Origin: Ignavibacteriales bacterium
GTDB taxonomy: Bacteria; Bacteroidota; Ignavibacteria; T3Sed10-11
Reading direction: 5' to 3'
Assembly (NCBI GenBank): GCA_003568415.1
Contig: PWXV01000280.1
Span: forward strand, 1-35,200
DNA length: 35,200 nucleotides
Shown here in pieces: positions 15,096-23,007 of this stretch. Numbering within the stretch: the first letter of the stretch is position 1; every line of letters starts with the position of its first letter. The notes under the pieces were generated by a model, which was not told where the DNA came from, made no database searches, and was given only the letters and a program-made list of their open reading frames with translations. A program made the translations under genes and the position numbers.

Positions 15096-16004
15096 ATGAG
15101 TTTATTTGATAAATTAGTTGTTAAAACACTTCCTCTTGTACCCAAGCCCATTGTTCGTTATTTTTCGAAACGTTATATTGCCGGTGAACATCTGTTCGAT
15201 GCAGTTCGAGTTGTCCGGGACTTAAATGAACGGAAGTTTATTGCGACGATGGACGTGCTCGGTGAATCGGTTACAGAGAAAGACCTCGCAAGCAATATGC
15301 TTGGTGAGTGCAAGGAGGTTCTCGATATAATTACAAGCGAGAAGCTCGATTCAAATCTTTCGATCAAGTTGACACAGCTTGGTCTTGAAATCGATTATGA
15401 CTTTACCCTAAAAAATGTTCGTGAAATAGTTGAACACGCCCAATCGCTCGATAACTTTGTTCGAATAGATATGGAGGATTCGTCTACTACCGACCAGACG
15501 ATAGATATCTATAAAACCCTGCGTCAGGAATTTCCAAATGTGGGGCTTGCCGTCCAGTCGTATCTTCGAAGAACTGTTGACGATGTGGGAGAATTGTTAA
15601 AAGAGAAATCAAACTTTCGTGTATGTAAAGGTATTTATATAGAACCTGAAAAGATTGCATATAAGACACGTAAGGAAATCAACGACAGTTTCATGAAGCT
15701 TATCGAAATGATCTTCGAGGCAGGGAGCTATGTCGGTATTGCTACCCACGACGATGACCTCATCACCAGATCATACGAGCTCATCGAAAAATACGATATG
15801 AAACCTGATCAGTATGAATTCCAGGTGCTGTTGGGTGTACGGCCGGAGTTGCGTGATCAAATATTACGCGACGGACACCGGATGCGTATCTATGTTCCAT
15901 TTGGAACCCATTGGTATCAATATTCGGTCAGACGTTTGAAGGAAAACCCGAAAATGGCAGGCATGGTCTTTAAAGCGATCCTCACTCGAAAAAACAGTAA
16001 GTAG
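15096..16004 (+). CDS. putA: Proline dehydrogenase (monofunctional)
   Basis: A 302-aa FAD-dependent PRODH that oxidises L-proline to delta-1-pyrroline-5-carboxylate. The (beta/alpha)8 barrel is visible as SIKLTQLGLEIDYD, VRIDMEDSS, VGLAVQSYLRRT, RVCKGIY, VGIATHDD and YEFQVLLGVRPELR. The substrate-site motif YSVRRLKENP carries the paired Arg that binds the proline carboxylate. Unlike proteobacterial PutA there is no P5C dehydrogenase or DNA-binding domain, so the symbol putA is used loosely (fadM/prodh would be equivalent). The MFSD1-like gene follows after 16 nt and is probably co-transcribed. Confidence 0.93.
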   Translation: MSLFDKLVVKTLPLVPKPIVRYFSKRYIAGEHLFDAVRVVRDLNERKFIATMDVLGESVTEKDLASNMLGECKEVLDIITSEKLDSNLSIKLTQLGLEIDYDFTLKNVREIVEHAQSLDNFVRIDMEDSSTTDQTIDIYKTLRQEFPNVGLAVQSYLRRTVDDVGELLKEKSNFRVCKGIYIEPEKIAYKTRKEINDSFMKLIEMIFEAGSYVGIATHDDDLITRSYELIEKYDMKPDQYEFQVLLGVRPELRDQILRDGHRMRIYVPFGTHWYQYSVRRLKENPKMAGMVFKAILTRKNSK

Positions 16005-16020
16005 TATCCAAGGAAAATCT

Positions 16021-17406
16021 ATGACACAATCGACAACAAAAAAATCATTACTCCCCGAACCAACCCCATTGTATCGCTGGACTGTACTTGTTTTTATAAG
16101 TCTGGCAATGTTTGGTAATTATTATGTGTTCGATTCGATCGGTCCGGTATTTGATTTGCTTTCAGAACAACTGGGTTACACCGATCAACAGCTCGGTCTT
16201 TTGTATTCGCTTATGAGTGTTGCGGCGATTATCTTTCTGCTCGTCGGCGGTTATCTGATAGACCGGTGGGGTATACGTAAATCATTGTTATTGTTTGCAG
16301 CCATATGTGTACTTGGTGCAGCAATTACCGCTTCTTCACCATTATTTGGTATCATGGCCAGCGGTCGATTTATTTTTGGTCTGGGTGCGGAACCGCTTAT
16401 CGTAGCCGTCACGACAGCGCTCGCGAAATGGTTTAAGGGGAAGGACCTTAGTTTTGCATTCGGTATTAACCTTACGATCTCACGGCTTGGCTCAGCATCG
16501 GCTGACTGGTCAACCTCCTGGGCACGCCCGTTGTATGATAACTGGCAGGATCCGCTTTTCCTCGCAACGGCAATCGGCGGTATCTCACTCGCAGGTGCTT
16601 TCTTATACTGGATTATGGAACGGCGTGCAGAGGACCGCTACCAATTGGGCGAAGCTGAAGAAACAGAGAAACTTGAGTTTAAAGAGTTATATCGTTTTGA
16701 TAGATCCTACTGGTATGTTGTCGCATTATGCGTTGTATTTTACTCGACGGTATTTCCGTTCCGCGCATTTGCAATTTATTATTTCCAGCAAGCGCACGGA
16801 TTGGAACGTGATGCAGCAGGATTGTTGAATAGCTTATTGCCGATCTCGGCAATGATCGCAACGCCGTTGTTCGGATTACTTGTCGATAAGATAGGCAAAC
16901 GATCGTTCTTTATGGCAGTCGGTTCACTGATTCTGTTACCGCTTTTCCTTATCGTTACGTACGCACCGCCGGGTCCCGAGATAAATGTGGTACTGCCTTT
17001 CCTTGGCAGTGCTGAAATCCCCTTAACGTTGCTTGCAGTCATGCTGCTGCTCGGCGTATCATTCTCGCTCATACCTGCAGTGATGTGGCCATCGGTTGCA
17101 TATATTGTTGAGGAAAGGAGATTGGGCACCGGCTACGCCCTGATGACGCTCTGCCAACAAGTAGGTATGGCACTTGTACCCTGGCTTATCGGATTCACCA
17201 ATGATCTTGTCGGAGCGAGTGCCGATCAACCTGAATTGTATGCATACGGTATGTGGATATTTACCGCGCTTGCGTCACTTGGTTTATTCTTCTCGTTTAT
17301 GCTCTGGCGCACTGAACGGGGACCGCACGCACATGGTCTTGAAACGATCACGACGAAAACCGGAATGGATGTTCCGGAGCAGCGAAGAAGGAGAGGGGAA
17401 GAGTAG
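16021..17406 (+). CDS. MFSD1-like MFS transporter (putative dipeptide/peptide carrier)
   Basis: A 461-aa, 12-span MFS protein. The TM2-3 loop motif is GGYLIDRWGIRKS, and the second half contains GLLVDKIGKRS. The segment YIVEERRLGTGYALMTLCQQVGMALVPWLIG in the C-terminal half closely resembles vertebrate MFSD1. MFSD1 is a lysosomal dipeptide transporter, so short-peptide transport is a family-based guess. Lying 16 nt after proline dehydrogenase, it may import proline or proline-containing peptides. A Lys/Arg-rich tail ends the protein. A strong terminator follows at 17454. Confidence 0.85.
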   Translation: MTQSTTKKSLLPEPTPLYRWTVLVFISLAMFGNYYVFDSIGPVFDLLSEQLGYTDQQLGLLYSLMSVAAIIFLLVGGYLIDRWGIRKSLLLFAAICVLGAAITASSPLFGIMASGRFIFGLGAEPLIVAVTTALAKWFKGKDLSFAFGINLTISRLGSASADWSTSWARPLYDNWQDPLFLATAIGGISLAGAFLYWIMERRAEDRYQLGEAEETEKLEFKELYRFDRSYWYVVALCVVFYSTVFPFRAFAIYYFQQAHGLERDAAGLLNSLLPISAMIATPLFGLLVDKIGKRSFFMAVGSLILLPLFLIVTYAPPGPEINVVLPFLGSAEIPLTLLAVMLLLGVSFSLIPAVMWPSVAYIVEERRLGTGYALMTLCQQVGMALVPWLIGFTNDLVGASADQPELYAYGMWIFTALASLGLFFSFMLWRTERGPHAHGLETITTKTGMDVPEQRRRRGEE

Positions 17407-17453
17407 AGCTAATAAGAAAGTTTGGAATAATGGAGTAATGGATTGATGGACAT

Positions 17454-17487
17454 ATCCCCGCCGGCAAACTACCGGCGGGGATTTTTT
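17454..17487 (+). terminator. Rho-independent terminator after the MFSD1-like gene
   Basis: A perfect 11-bp GC-rich stem: ATCCCCGCCGG (17454-17464) pairs with CCGGCGGGGAT (17472-17482), with loop CAAACTA and a T-run of six at 17482-17487. Confidence 0.95.
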
Positions 17488-17618
17488 GTATTTAGTATTG
17501 ATTATTGTTTATCCCCTCTTGCACTTCTCAAAAATATTTTCCAAATTCCACCAATCGCTAATAACCGGTACAGACGAACAGGTATACCTGATACTTAATT
17601 GCCGCGCTTAAAAAGATA

Positions 17619-17707
17619 AGCCACTAAAACTCTAAAACACAAAAATATTATTTAAAAATTTCGTGTTTTTGTGCTTGCCCCGTGCTTTGTGCCGGGATTT
17701 CGTGGTG
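17619..17707. repeat. Imperfect inverted repeat of the CCAC-TAAAACAC-AAAA type
   Basis: The left part CCACTAAAAC...AAAACACAAAAA (17621-17645) faces TTTTTGTG (about 17666-17673) and the end ATTTCGTGGTG (about 17697-17707). The core CACAAAAA/TTTTTGTG is a perfect 8-bp pair. Degenerate palindromes of this wording (ccact-aa-cac-aaa ... tttgtgc ... cgtgg) are common as dispersed intergenic repeats in FCB-type genomes. Confidence 0.45.
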
Positions 17708-17748
17708 ATCAATGTCATTTTACATCTACAACATAAAGGAACCATCCT

Positions 17749-18960
17749 ATGCAAACCTCCGGACAAATCTCACCGAGAACCGGCAATGTGCTTTTAATGA
17801 TCGGTACGATGAAAGGAGTATTTCTATTATCATCCAATTCAACGCGATCCCGGTGGAAGGTATCCGGTCCGCATTTTACCGGACAGGTTGTATATGCGCT
17901 GGCATATGACGGCAGGGCAGGAAAGCAGCGTATTTGGGCTTCGCCGCAAAGCTGGTTTTACGGAACCGTGCTTGCTCACAGTGATGACTTCGGCAGTAAC
18001 TGGTCGGTTCCCGAGACGGCAAATGTGAAATTTCCTGAAGATACCGGACTGTCCCTTAAACAGATTTGGCAGATCGAACCGGGCCGCGATGATGAGCCGG
18101 ATGTTCTATACTGTGGTGTCGAACCGGCATCATTGTTTAAGTCGACCGATGCCGGCGAGACATGGTCGCTTGTGCGTGGGCTGCACGATCATCCTCACCG
18201 TCCGCGATGGGAACCGGGCGGTGGAGGGTTATGCTTGCATACAATTTTACTTCATCCGACGGATCGAAACAAAATGTATGTTGCCATTTCTACCGGCGGT
18301 GTTTACAAGACCGATGATGGCGGGAGTACCTGGCGTGCAGTCAACAAAGGAGTAAGTGCAGAGTTCCTTCCCGATAAATATCCCGAGTTCGGTCAGTGTG
18401 TTCATAAAGTTGCAATGCATACGTCGCAACCCGACCGGCTGTTTCTTCAGAATCACGGCGGACTTTTCCGGAGCTTTAATGGTGGTGAGTCGTGGGAGAG
18501 CATGGCAAACGGAGTGCCGTCCGATTTCGGTTTTCCGATCGTGTCACATCCGCACGAACCGGATACGTTTTATATTGTTCCGCTCGATTATGAAATGCGC
18601 TGTGTGCCTGAAGCCAAATTACAGGTATATCGGACACAAGATGCAGGGAAAACCTGGAAACCGCTTACGCGAGGCTTGCCCCAAAAGAGAGCTTACGAAA
18701 CTATTCTGAGAGACAGTATGACTGCCGATCAACTCGATCCCGCCGGCATTTATTTCGGTACACGAAGCGGGAAAATCTATGGTTCGGCAAATAACGGCAA
18801 CTCATGGAAGCTTATACTCGATGACCTTCCGCCGGTTACGTGTGTGAAAGCTGCGGTAGTCGGCGGTGAGATACAGACAAAGAAATCAACATCTAAAAAG
18901 AAGACGGGTACGAAGCGGGCGACGAAAAAACCGGCACGGGCCACTCGCAAGGGAAAATAA
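17749..18960 (+). CDS. Asp-box (BNR/sialidase-like) beta-propeller protein with lysine-rich tail
   Basis: 403 aa. Six Asp-box motifs (S/T-x-D/N-x-G-x-T/S-W) are visible: SDDFGSNW, STDAGETW, TDDGGSTW, SFNGGESW, TQDAGKTW and SANNGNSW. They imply a beta-propeller like sortilin/sialidase-fold repeat proteins. There is no signal peptide, so it is probably cytosolic. Sialidase catalytic residues are not evident, so hydrolase activity should not be assumed. The last 28 residues (from about 376) are almost all Lys, Arg, Thr, Ala and Ser (KKKTGTKRATKKPARATRKGK), like a histone H1 tail. The MoaD/ThiS-like gene starts at the very next base. Confidence 0.82.
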   Translation: MQTSGQISPRTGNVLLMIGTMKGVFLLSSNSTRSRWKVSGPHFTGQVVYALAYDGRAGKQRIWASPQSWFYGTVLAHSDDFGSNWSVPETANVKFPEDTGLSLKQIWQIEPGRDDEPDVLYCGVEPASLFKSTDAGETWSLVRGLHDHPHRPRWEPGGGGLCLHTILLHPTDRNKMYVAISTGGVYKTDDGGSTWRAVNKGVSAEFLPDKYPEFGQCVHKVAMHTSQPDRLFLQNHGGLFRSFNGGESWESMANGVPSDFGFPIVSHPHEPDTFYIVPLDYEMRCVPEAKLQVYRTQDAGKTWKPLTRGLPQKRAYETILRDSMTADQLDPAGIYFGTRSGKIYGSANNGNSWKLILDDLPPVTCVKAAVVGGEIQTKKSTSKKKTGTKRATKKPARATRKGK

Positions 18961-19248
18961 ATGTCGATAGTATGTATCATTCCCGGGCCATTAAAAGCAT
19001 TTGCTGATGGAAAGAGCGATGTCGTACTCAATGTACCGGTGCATACCGTCGGCGAGGCGTTGAATATATTATGGGAACGATATCCCGGTTTAAAAGACAG
19101 AGTGATAACGGAGCAGGGAAAAGTCAGGGAACATATTAATATTTTTGCCGGTGATGAAAATATTAAGTATACCGGCGGTTTTAATACGCCGTTGAAAAGT
19201 GAGATTGAAATTTACATAATTCCGGCGGTGAGCGGAGGGATTAATTGA
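18961..19248 (+). CDS. MoaD/ThiS-like ubiquitin-fold sulfur carrier or modifier
   Basis: A 95-aa beta-grasp protein of the MoaD/ThiS/SAMP superfamily: FADGKSDVVLNVPVHTVGEALNILWERYPGLKDRV, then REHINIFAGDENIKY and EIEIYIIPAVSGG. The C-terminal diglycine is Gly92-Gly93, but two residues (Ile-Asn) follow it. In the family, activation by a ThiF/MoeB-type E1 needs a free terminal GG, so a protease would have to remove them. No moaE, thiF/moeB or JAMM protease gene is in the window, which argues against simple molybdopterin or thiamine synthesis. Start ATG at 18961 directly abuts the stop of the Asp-box gene. Confidence 0.85.
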   Translation: MSIVCIIPGPLKAFADGKSDVVLNVPVHTVGEALNILWERYPGLKDRVITEQGKVREHINIFAGDENIKYTGGFNTPLKSEIEIYIIPAVSGGIN

Positions 19249-19262
19249 AAATATTATTATGA

Positions 19263-19325
19263 TTTCCCCGAAGGGGAAAGATCTATCAGCCGGGGCAACG
19301 CCCCTGGAAAGAAGTGCTTGCACTT
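19263..19325. repeat. Cluster of three short hairpins before recQ
   Basis: Hairpin 1 is TTTCCCC-GAA-GGGGAAA (19263-19279). Hairpin 2 is GGGGC-AAC-GCCCC with a flanking pair (19290-19306). Hairpin 3 is AAGTGC-TT-GCACTT (19312-19325). The wording (CCCCGAAGGGG ... GGGGCAACGCCCC) looks like a REP-type palindromic element. Hairpin 3 overlaps the proposed recQ -35. The cluster could terminate the upstream operon. Confidence 0.65.
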
Positions 19326-19345
19326 TTACCCCGAATTTTTATATT
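19318..19345 (+). promoter_or_regulatory. Candidate recQ promoter
   Basis: TTGCAC (19318-19323), 16-nt spacer, TATATT (19340-19345), 33 nt before the ATG at 19379. It supports 19379 over the in-frame ATG at 19259. Confidence 0.5.
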
Positions 19346-19378
19346 TACCCTATCAGTCACAGAGATAAACAAAATCCC

Positions 19379-21535
19379 ATGCAATCGACAGATACATCCT
19401 TACTGCCGGTACTGAAGCAGTACTTTGGTTTTACCTCGTTTCGTCCACTGCAGGAGCAGATCATTATTGACTCGCTTGCGGGAAAGGATGTCTTTGCGCT
19501 TCTTCCGACGGGCGGAGGGAAATCTCTCTGCTATCAGCTTACTGCTCTTATCCGTCCCGGACTGACCATTGTCATATCGCCGCTTATCTCTTTAATGAAA
19601 GATCAGGTCGATGCGTTACTGGCAAGTGGTATCGATGCAACGTATCTCAATTCATCGCTGAGTTCTGCGGAATCCCGGAAACGCATCAGCGATTTACATG
19701 ACAATAAATACCGGTTACTTTATGTTGCTCCGGAGCGTGCATTGCTTTCCCATTTTCTGAAAGATGTCGTCAACTGGAACGTTAATCTCATAGCAGTCGA
19801 TGAAGCGCATTGCATCAGCGAATGGGGACACGATTTTCGCCCTGAGTACAGACAGCTTGTAAAGCTGCGAAAGCTGATGCCCGATGTTCCGGTGATGGCA
19901 TTGACCGCTACGGCAACAAAGCGAGTGCGTGAAGATATTATTAAACATTTACACCTCCGTAATGTCAGCAGTTATATTGCTAGTTTTAACCGCCCCAACC
20001 TGAGTTACACGGTTATTCCAAAATCCGATCCGTATCAACAGTTAGTATCGTTTCTCGATCAGCGAAAAGATGAAAGCGGAATAGTTTATTGCCAGAGCAG
20101 AAGGACTACCGAGTCCCTCGCTGAGAGACTTGTTAGTGATGGATTTTCAGCGGCACCGTATCACGCGGGTATGGATTCCATCGAACGAACCCACAATCAG
20201 GAATTGTTTCTTCGTGATGAGATAAAGATTATTTGCGCAACCATCGCTTTCGGTATGGGAATTAATAAATCGAATGTCAGATTTGTCGTGCATTATGATC
20301 TCCCGAAGAACATCGAGGGATATTACCAGGAAACAGGACGTGCCGGCCGGGACGGACTTCCATCCGATTGTTTGCTTCTGTTCAGCGGCGGCGATGTGGT
20401 TAAACAGATGTACTTCATAAACGAAAAAGAGAATCCACACGAACGGAACGTAGCAAAAGCACAGCTTCGAAAGATGGTTCAGTATGCCGAGAGCAGCGAA
20501 TGCCGTCGCAAGCTGCTGCTTCACTACTTCGGTGAACAATACGCCAAGCCGAATTGTGACGGTTGCGATAATTGTCAGATTCCCCGGGAAAAATATGATG
20601 GTACAGTAGATGCACAAAAGTTTCTTTCTTGCGTTTACCGGATCTATGAGAAGAGCGGTTTCAATGTTGGCTTACGATATATTACCGAGGTTCTTACCGG
20701 TGGTGATACGGAGAAAATCCGCCGATGGAATCATAACGATCTATCGACATACGGCATCGGAAAAGATCGCAGCCGTGAGGAATGGATGGATATCGGCAGG
20801 GAATTGATCCGGCTGCAACTATTGAGACAGCAGGATAACGGCGGTTTTACGGTCATCGAAGTAACGCCGGAGGGAATGGAAGCATTAAAACAACGTGCAC
20901 CCATTAAACTAACGAAACCCGTTCAAACCGGTGATGCAGTGAAAGTGCGTGAAGAAGATGGCTACGACCGCACGTTGTTCAACCGCCTGAGAACGCTGCG
21001 AAAGCAGATAGCCGACAGACGTGATGTTCCGGCTTTTGTTATTTTTTCCGATGTTGCACTCCGCCAAATGGCACGTGAATTCCCGGTCTCAACGGAAGCA
21101 TTTAAGAGGATTAGCGGTGTGGGTGAGCAGAAGTTGAGGGATTTTGGAATAGTATTTATTAATGATATTAAAGATTATCTTGAAGAGAATCCCCGGGCTC
21201 AAAAACGCCGCAGGAAAACAAAAAAGCCGGGGACAAAAAGTAGTAGAATGAACGATACGACCCGGGAAACGTTGCAGCTCTTCCGTGCGGGGAAGTCGGT
21301 GGAAGAAATCGCCGCCGCTCGAAATCTCAAAAGCGGAACAATTTACTCCCACCTCGAAAGAGCTGCCAATGCGGGAGAAGAGATCGACCTCAATCGTTTT
21401 GTAACTCCTGATGAGCTGCGGGAAATCCGCGCGGCATTTAAGAAAATCGGATACGGCAATCTCACGGGTGTGTTTGAATTGCTTGGCAAACGTTTCGATT
21501 ATGAAATTTTACGGATTGTACGGGCTATGGATTGA
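19379..21535 (+). CDS. recQ: ATP-dependent DNA helicase RecQ
   Basis: 718 aa. Start chosen at ATG 19379 (MQSTDTSLLPVLKQYFGFTSFRPLQ), the normal RecQ N-terminus; the frame is open back to 19259, but that part is repeat sequence. SF2 motifs: FRPLQEQ (motif 0), Walker A TGGGKS (44-49), DEAHCISEWGHDFRPEY (motif II with aromatic loop) and GRAGRDG (motif VI). The RecQ zinc site is CRRKLL...CDGCDNC, followed by a winged helix. The HRDC domain is LFNRLRTLRKQIADRR...ISGVGEQKLRDFG. A C-terminal HTH_40-like helix-turn-helix (TRETLQLFRAGKSVEEIAAARNLKSGTIYSHL) ends the protein, as in long RecQ forms. It acts in recombination and fork repair. Confidence 0.96.
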   Translation: MQSTDTSLLPVLKQYFGFTSFRPLQEQIIIDSLAGKDVFALLPTGGGKSLCYQLTALIRPGLTIVISPLISLMKDQVDALLASGIDATYLNSSLSSAESRKRISDLHDNKYRLLYVAPERALLSHFLKDVVNWNVNLIAVDEAHCISEWGHDFRPEYRQLVKLRKLMPDVPVMALTATATKRVREDIIKHLHLRNVSSYIASFNRPNLSYTVIPKSDPYQQLVSFLDQRKDESGIVYCQSRRTTESLAERLVSDGFSAAPYHAGMDSIERTHNQELFLRDEIKIICATIAFGMGINKSNVRFVVHYDLPKNIEGYYQETGRAGRDGLPSDCLLLFSGGDVVKQMYFINEKENPHERNVAKAQLRKMVQYAESSECRRKLLLHYFGEQYAKPNCDGCDNCQIPREKYDGTVDAQKFLSCVYRIYEKSGFNVGLRYITEVLTGGDTEKIRRWNHNDLSTYGIGKDRSREEWMDIGRELIRLQLLRQQDNGGFTVIEVTPEGMEALKQRAPIKLTKPVQTGDAVKVREEDGYDRTLFNRLRTLRKQIADRRDVPAFVIFSDVALRQMAREFPVSTEAFKRISGVGEQKLRDFGIVFINDIKDYLEENPRAQKRRRKTKKPGTKSSRMNDTTRETLQLFRAGKSVEEIAAARNLKSGTIYSHLERAANAGEEIDLNRFVTPDELREIRAAFKKIGYGNLTGVFELLGKRFDYEILRIVRAMD

Positions 21536-21545
21536 TCTATACATA

Positions 21546-21678
21546 GTTTCCGGTTTACGGTTGTCAGTTTCCAGTTTTTCTAAATATCCGAATATCTATT
21601 GTTGAGAACAGTATGATCAAAGCTAAACCGGCAACCGTAAACCATAAACTGCAAACTGTAAACTGGAGACTGTAGACC
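21546..21678. repeat. Long inverted repeat between convergent recQ and hydrolase genes
   Basis: GGTTTACGGTTG (21552-21563) is perfectly complementary to CAACCGTAAACC (21631-21642). With two mismatches the arms extend outward over AGTTT/AAACT to about 19 bp. The right side continues as a degenerate run of AAACTG-type units (ATAAACTGCAAACTGTAAACTGG), which also matches CAGTTTCCAGTTT on the left. No long T-run follows. Confidence 0.65.
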
Positions 21679-21682
21679 CGGT

Positions 21683-22867
21683 TCACTCCACAATAGCTCC
21701 TGCAACCACATTTGCAACCAAACTGCGCAACCGCACAATACTCGTGCTGTCATCCGGGTGCACACGGTTTGTCAGCAAGATCACTGCAACTCTGGTATCT
21801 GGATCGATTACAAGCGATGTGCCTGTGTAACCGGTGTGACCAAATGTCGCCTCACCGAAAAGATCACCCTGATTTGAGGCAAATGAAGAGTGGATGTCCC
21901 AACCGGGTGAACGACCGAATGATTCGTATCCTAATGGGAGAGTAGTTAATGTAGATATACTTAACGGATTGAGAATGCGATTTCCGCGTAATAAACCATT
22001 ATTTAAAAGCATAGCGGAAAAAATAGCAAGATCATCACCGTTCGAAAATAATCCGGCGTTACCCGATATGCCTCCCATCAACCTCCGTGCAAATGGATCG
22101 TGAACAACACCGATTAGCAACTCATCATTCAAATATGTTGTCGGGGCAATTCTATCTAACATTTCTTTTGGGGGATTGTACATTGTGTTTTCCATCCCGA
22201 GTGGTTCGAAAATGTTTTCACGACAAAATTCTGCCAGTGTTTTCCCGGTGACTTTTTCTACTATTTGTTGAAGTATTACAAAATTGGGGCAGCTATATCG
22301 AAATGAGGTGCCCGGTTTAAAGGACCGGTCCACTTTCTTCAGATAATCCGCAACCGCATCGGGTGCGGGAGAGCCGTACTCATCAACAAGTTTGTCAACG
22401 GGCGGATACGAGGGGAGTCCTGATGTGTGTGTAAGCAGGTGTTTAATACGAATATCGCCTTCGTTATACGTTTCCGTATCAACCCAGGGCTGAAAATCCG
22501 GAATATAATGCTGTACGGGATCAAGGAGTCGTAGTTCTCCTCTTTCAACAAGCATAAATATAGCCGTAGCCGTGACGATGGGTTTCGTGAGTGATGCAAG
22601 ATCGAAAATGGTCGACAACTTCATTTCCCTTGTTTCCGGGACCAGTTGTTTTACGCCGTACGCTTTTTGATATACAATTGCGGTATCCCGCATTACAATG
22701 AGAACGGCGCCTGGCGTTTCATTGTTATGTATTGACGAGCGGATAACTTTATCGACTCTCTGCAGCCGGTGGGGGTCGAAGCCGGCATCCTCAGGGGCAA
22801 TAACCGGTAGCGGTTGTGAATACACCGGTATGGAGAAGAATACAATGATTGCGATCAATACTAGCAT
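21683..22867 (-). CDS. Secreted serine hydrolase, beta-lactamase/penicillin-binding-protein-like
   Basis: 394 aa with an N-terminal signal peptide (MLVLIAIIVFFSIPVYSQ). It belongs to the class C beta-lactamase-related family. The nucleophile motif is S-L-T-K (Ser92, Lys95). The second motif is Y-S-C (Tyr191), where most homologues have Y-S-N or Y-A-N. The third is the HTG of GHTGYTGTS (about 347-355). Typical segments include HLLTHTSGLPSY and IFEPLGMENTMY. Such proteins can be D,D-peptidases, esterases or amidases acting in the periplasm; antibiotic resistance should not be inferred. It is convergent with recQ and divergent from the DUF2203 gene. Confidence 0.88.
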   Translation of the reverse strand: MLVLIAIIVFFSIPVYSQPLPVIAPEDAGFDPHRLQRVDKVIRSSIHNNETPGAVLIVMRDTAIVYQKAYGVKQLVPETREMKLSTIFDLASLTKPIVTATAIFMLVERGELRLLDPVQHYIPDFQPWVDTETYNEGDIRIKHLLTHTSGLPSYPPVDKLVDEYGSPAPDAVADYLKKVDRSFKPGTSFRYSCPNFVILQQIVEKVTGKTLAEFCRENIFEPLGMENTMYNPPKEMLDRIAPTTYLNDELLIGVVHDPFARRLMGGISGNAGLFSNGDDLAIFSAMLLNNGLLRGNRILNPLSISTLTTLPLGYESFGRSPGWDIHSSFASNQGDLFGEATFGHTGYTGTSLVIDPDTRVAVILLTNRVHPDDSTSIVRLRSLVANVVAGAIVE

Positions 22868-23007
22868 ATGGTTTTTCCTATTACGTTTACCAATAAATTC
22901 TTGATTGATAATATAATTATTTCTGTATTGATTTTCGTATATATTAATAAGAAATTATATATATAATACTAAACTATCAACCAGACACTAAAATCTGTTA
23001 ACTGAAT

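Larger units (their letters stand above)
17407..17748. other. 342-bp intergenic region
   Basis: It contains a strong terminator (17454-17487) and an imperfect inverted repeat (17619-17707). I see no credible coding frame and no clear promoter for the gene at 17749. Confidence 0.7.

Noticed and set aside
19259-19378. N-terminal extension of RecQ from ATG 19259
   Set aside because: The in-frame segment is the hairpin cluster plus the promoter; ATG 19379 gives the normal RecQ start.
22868-23007. AT-rich palindrome TTATATATATAA as an operator
   Set aside because: The 140-bp region is so AT-rich that such palindromes are expected by chance; several weak promoter readings compete.
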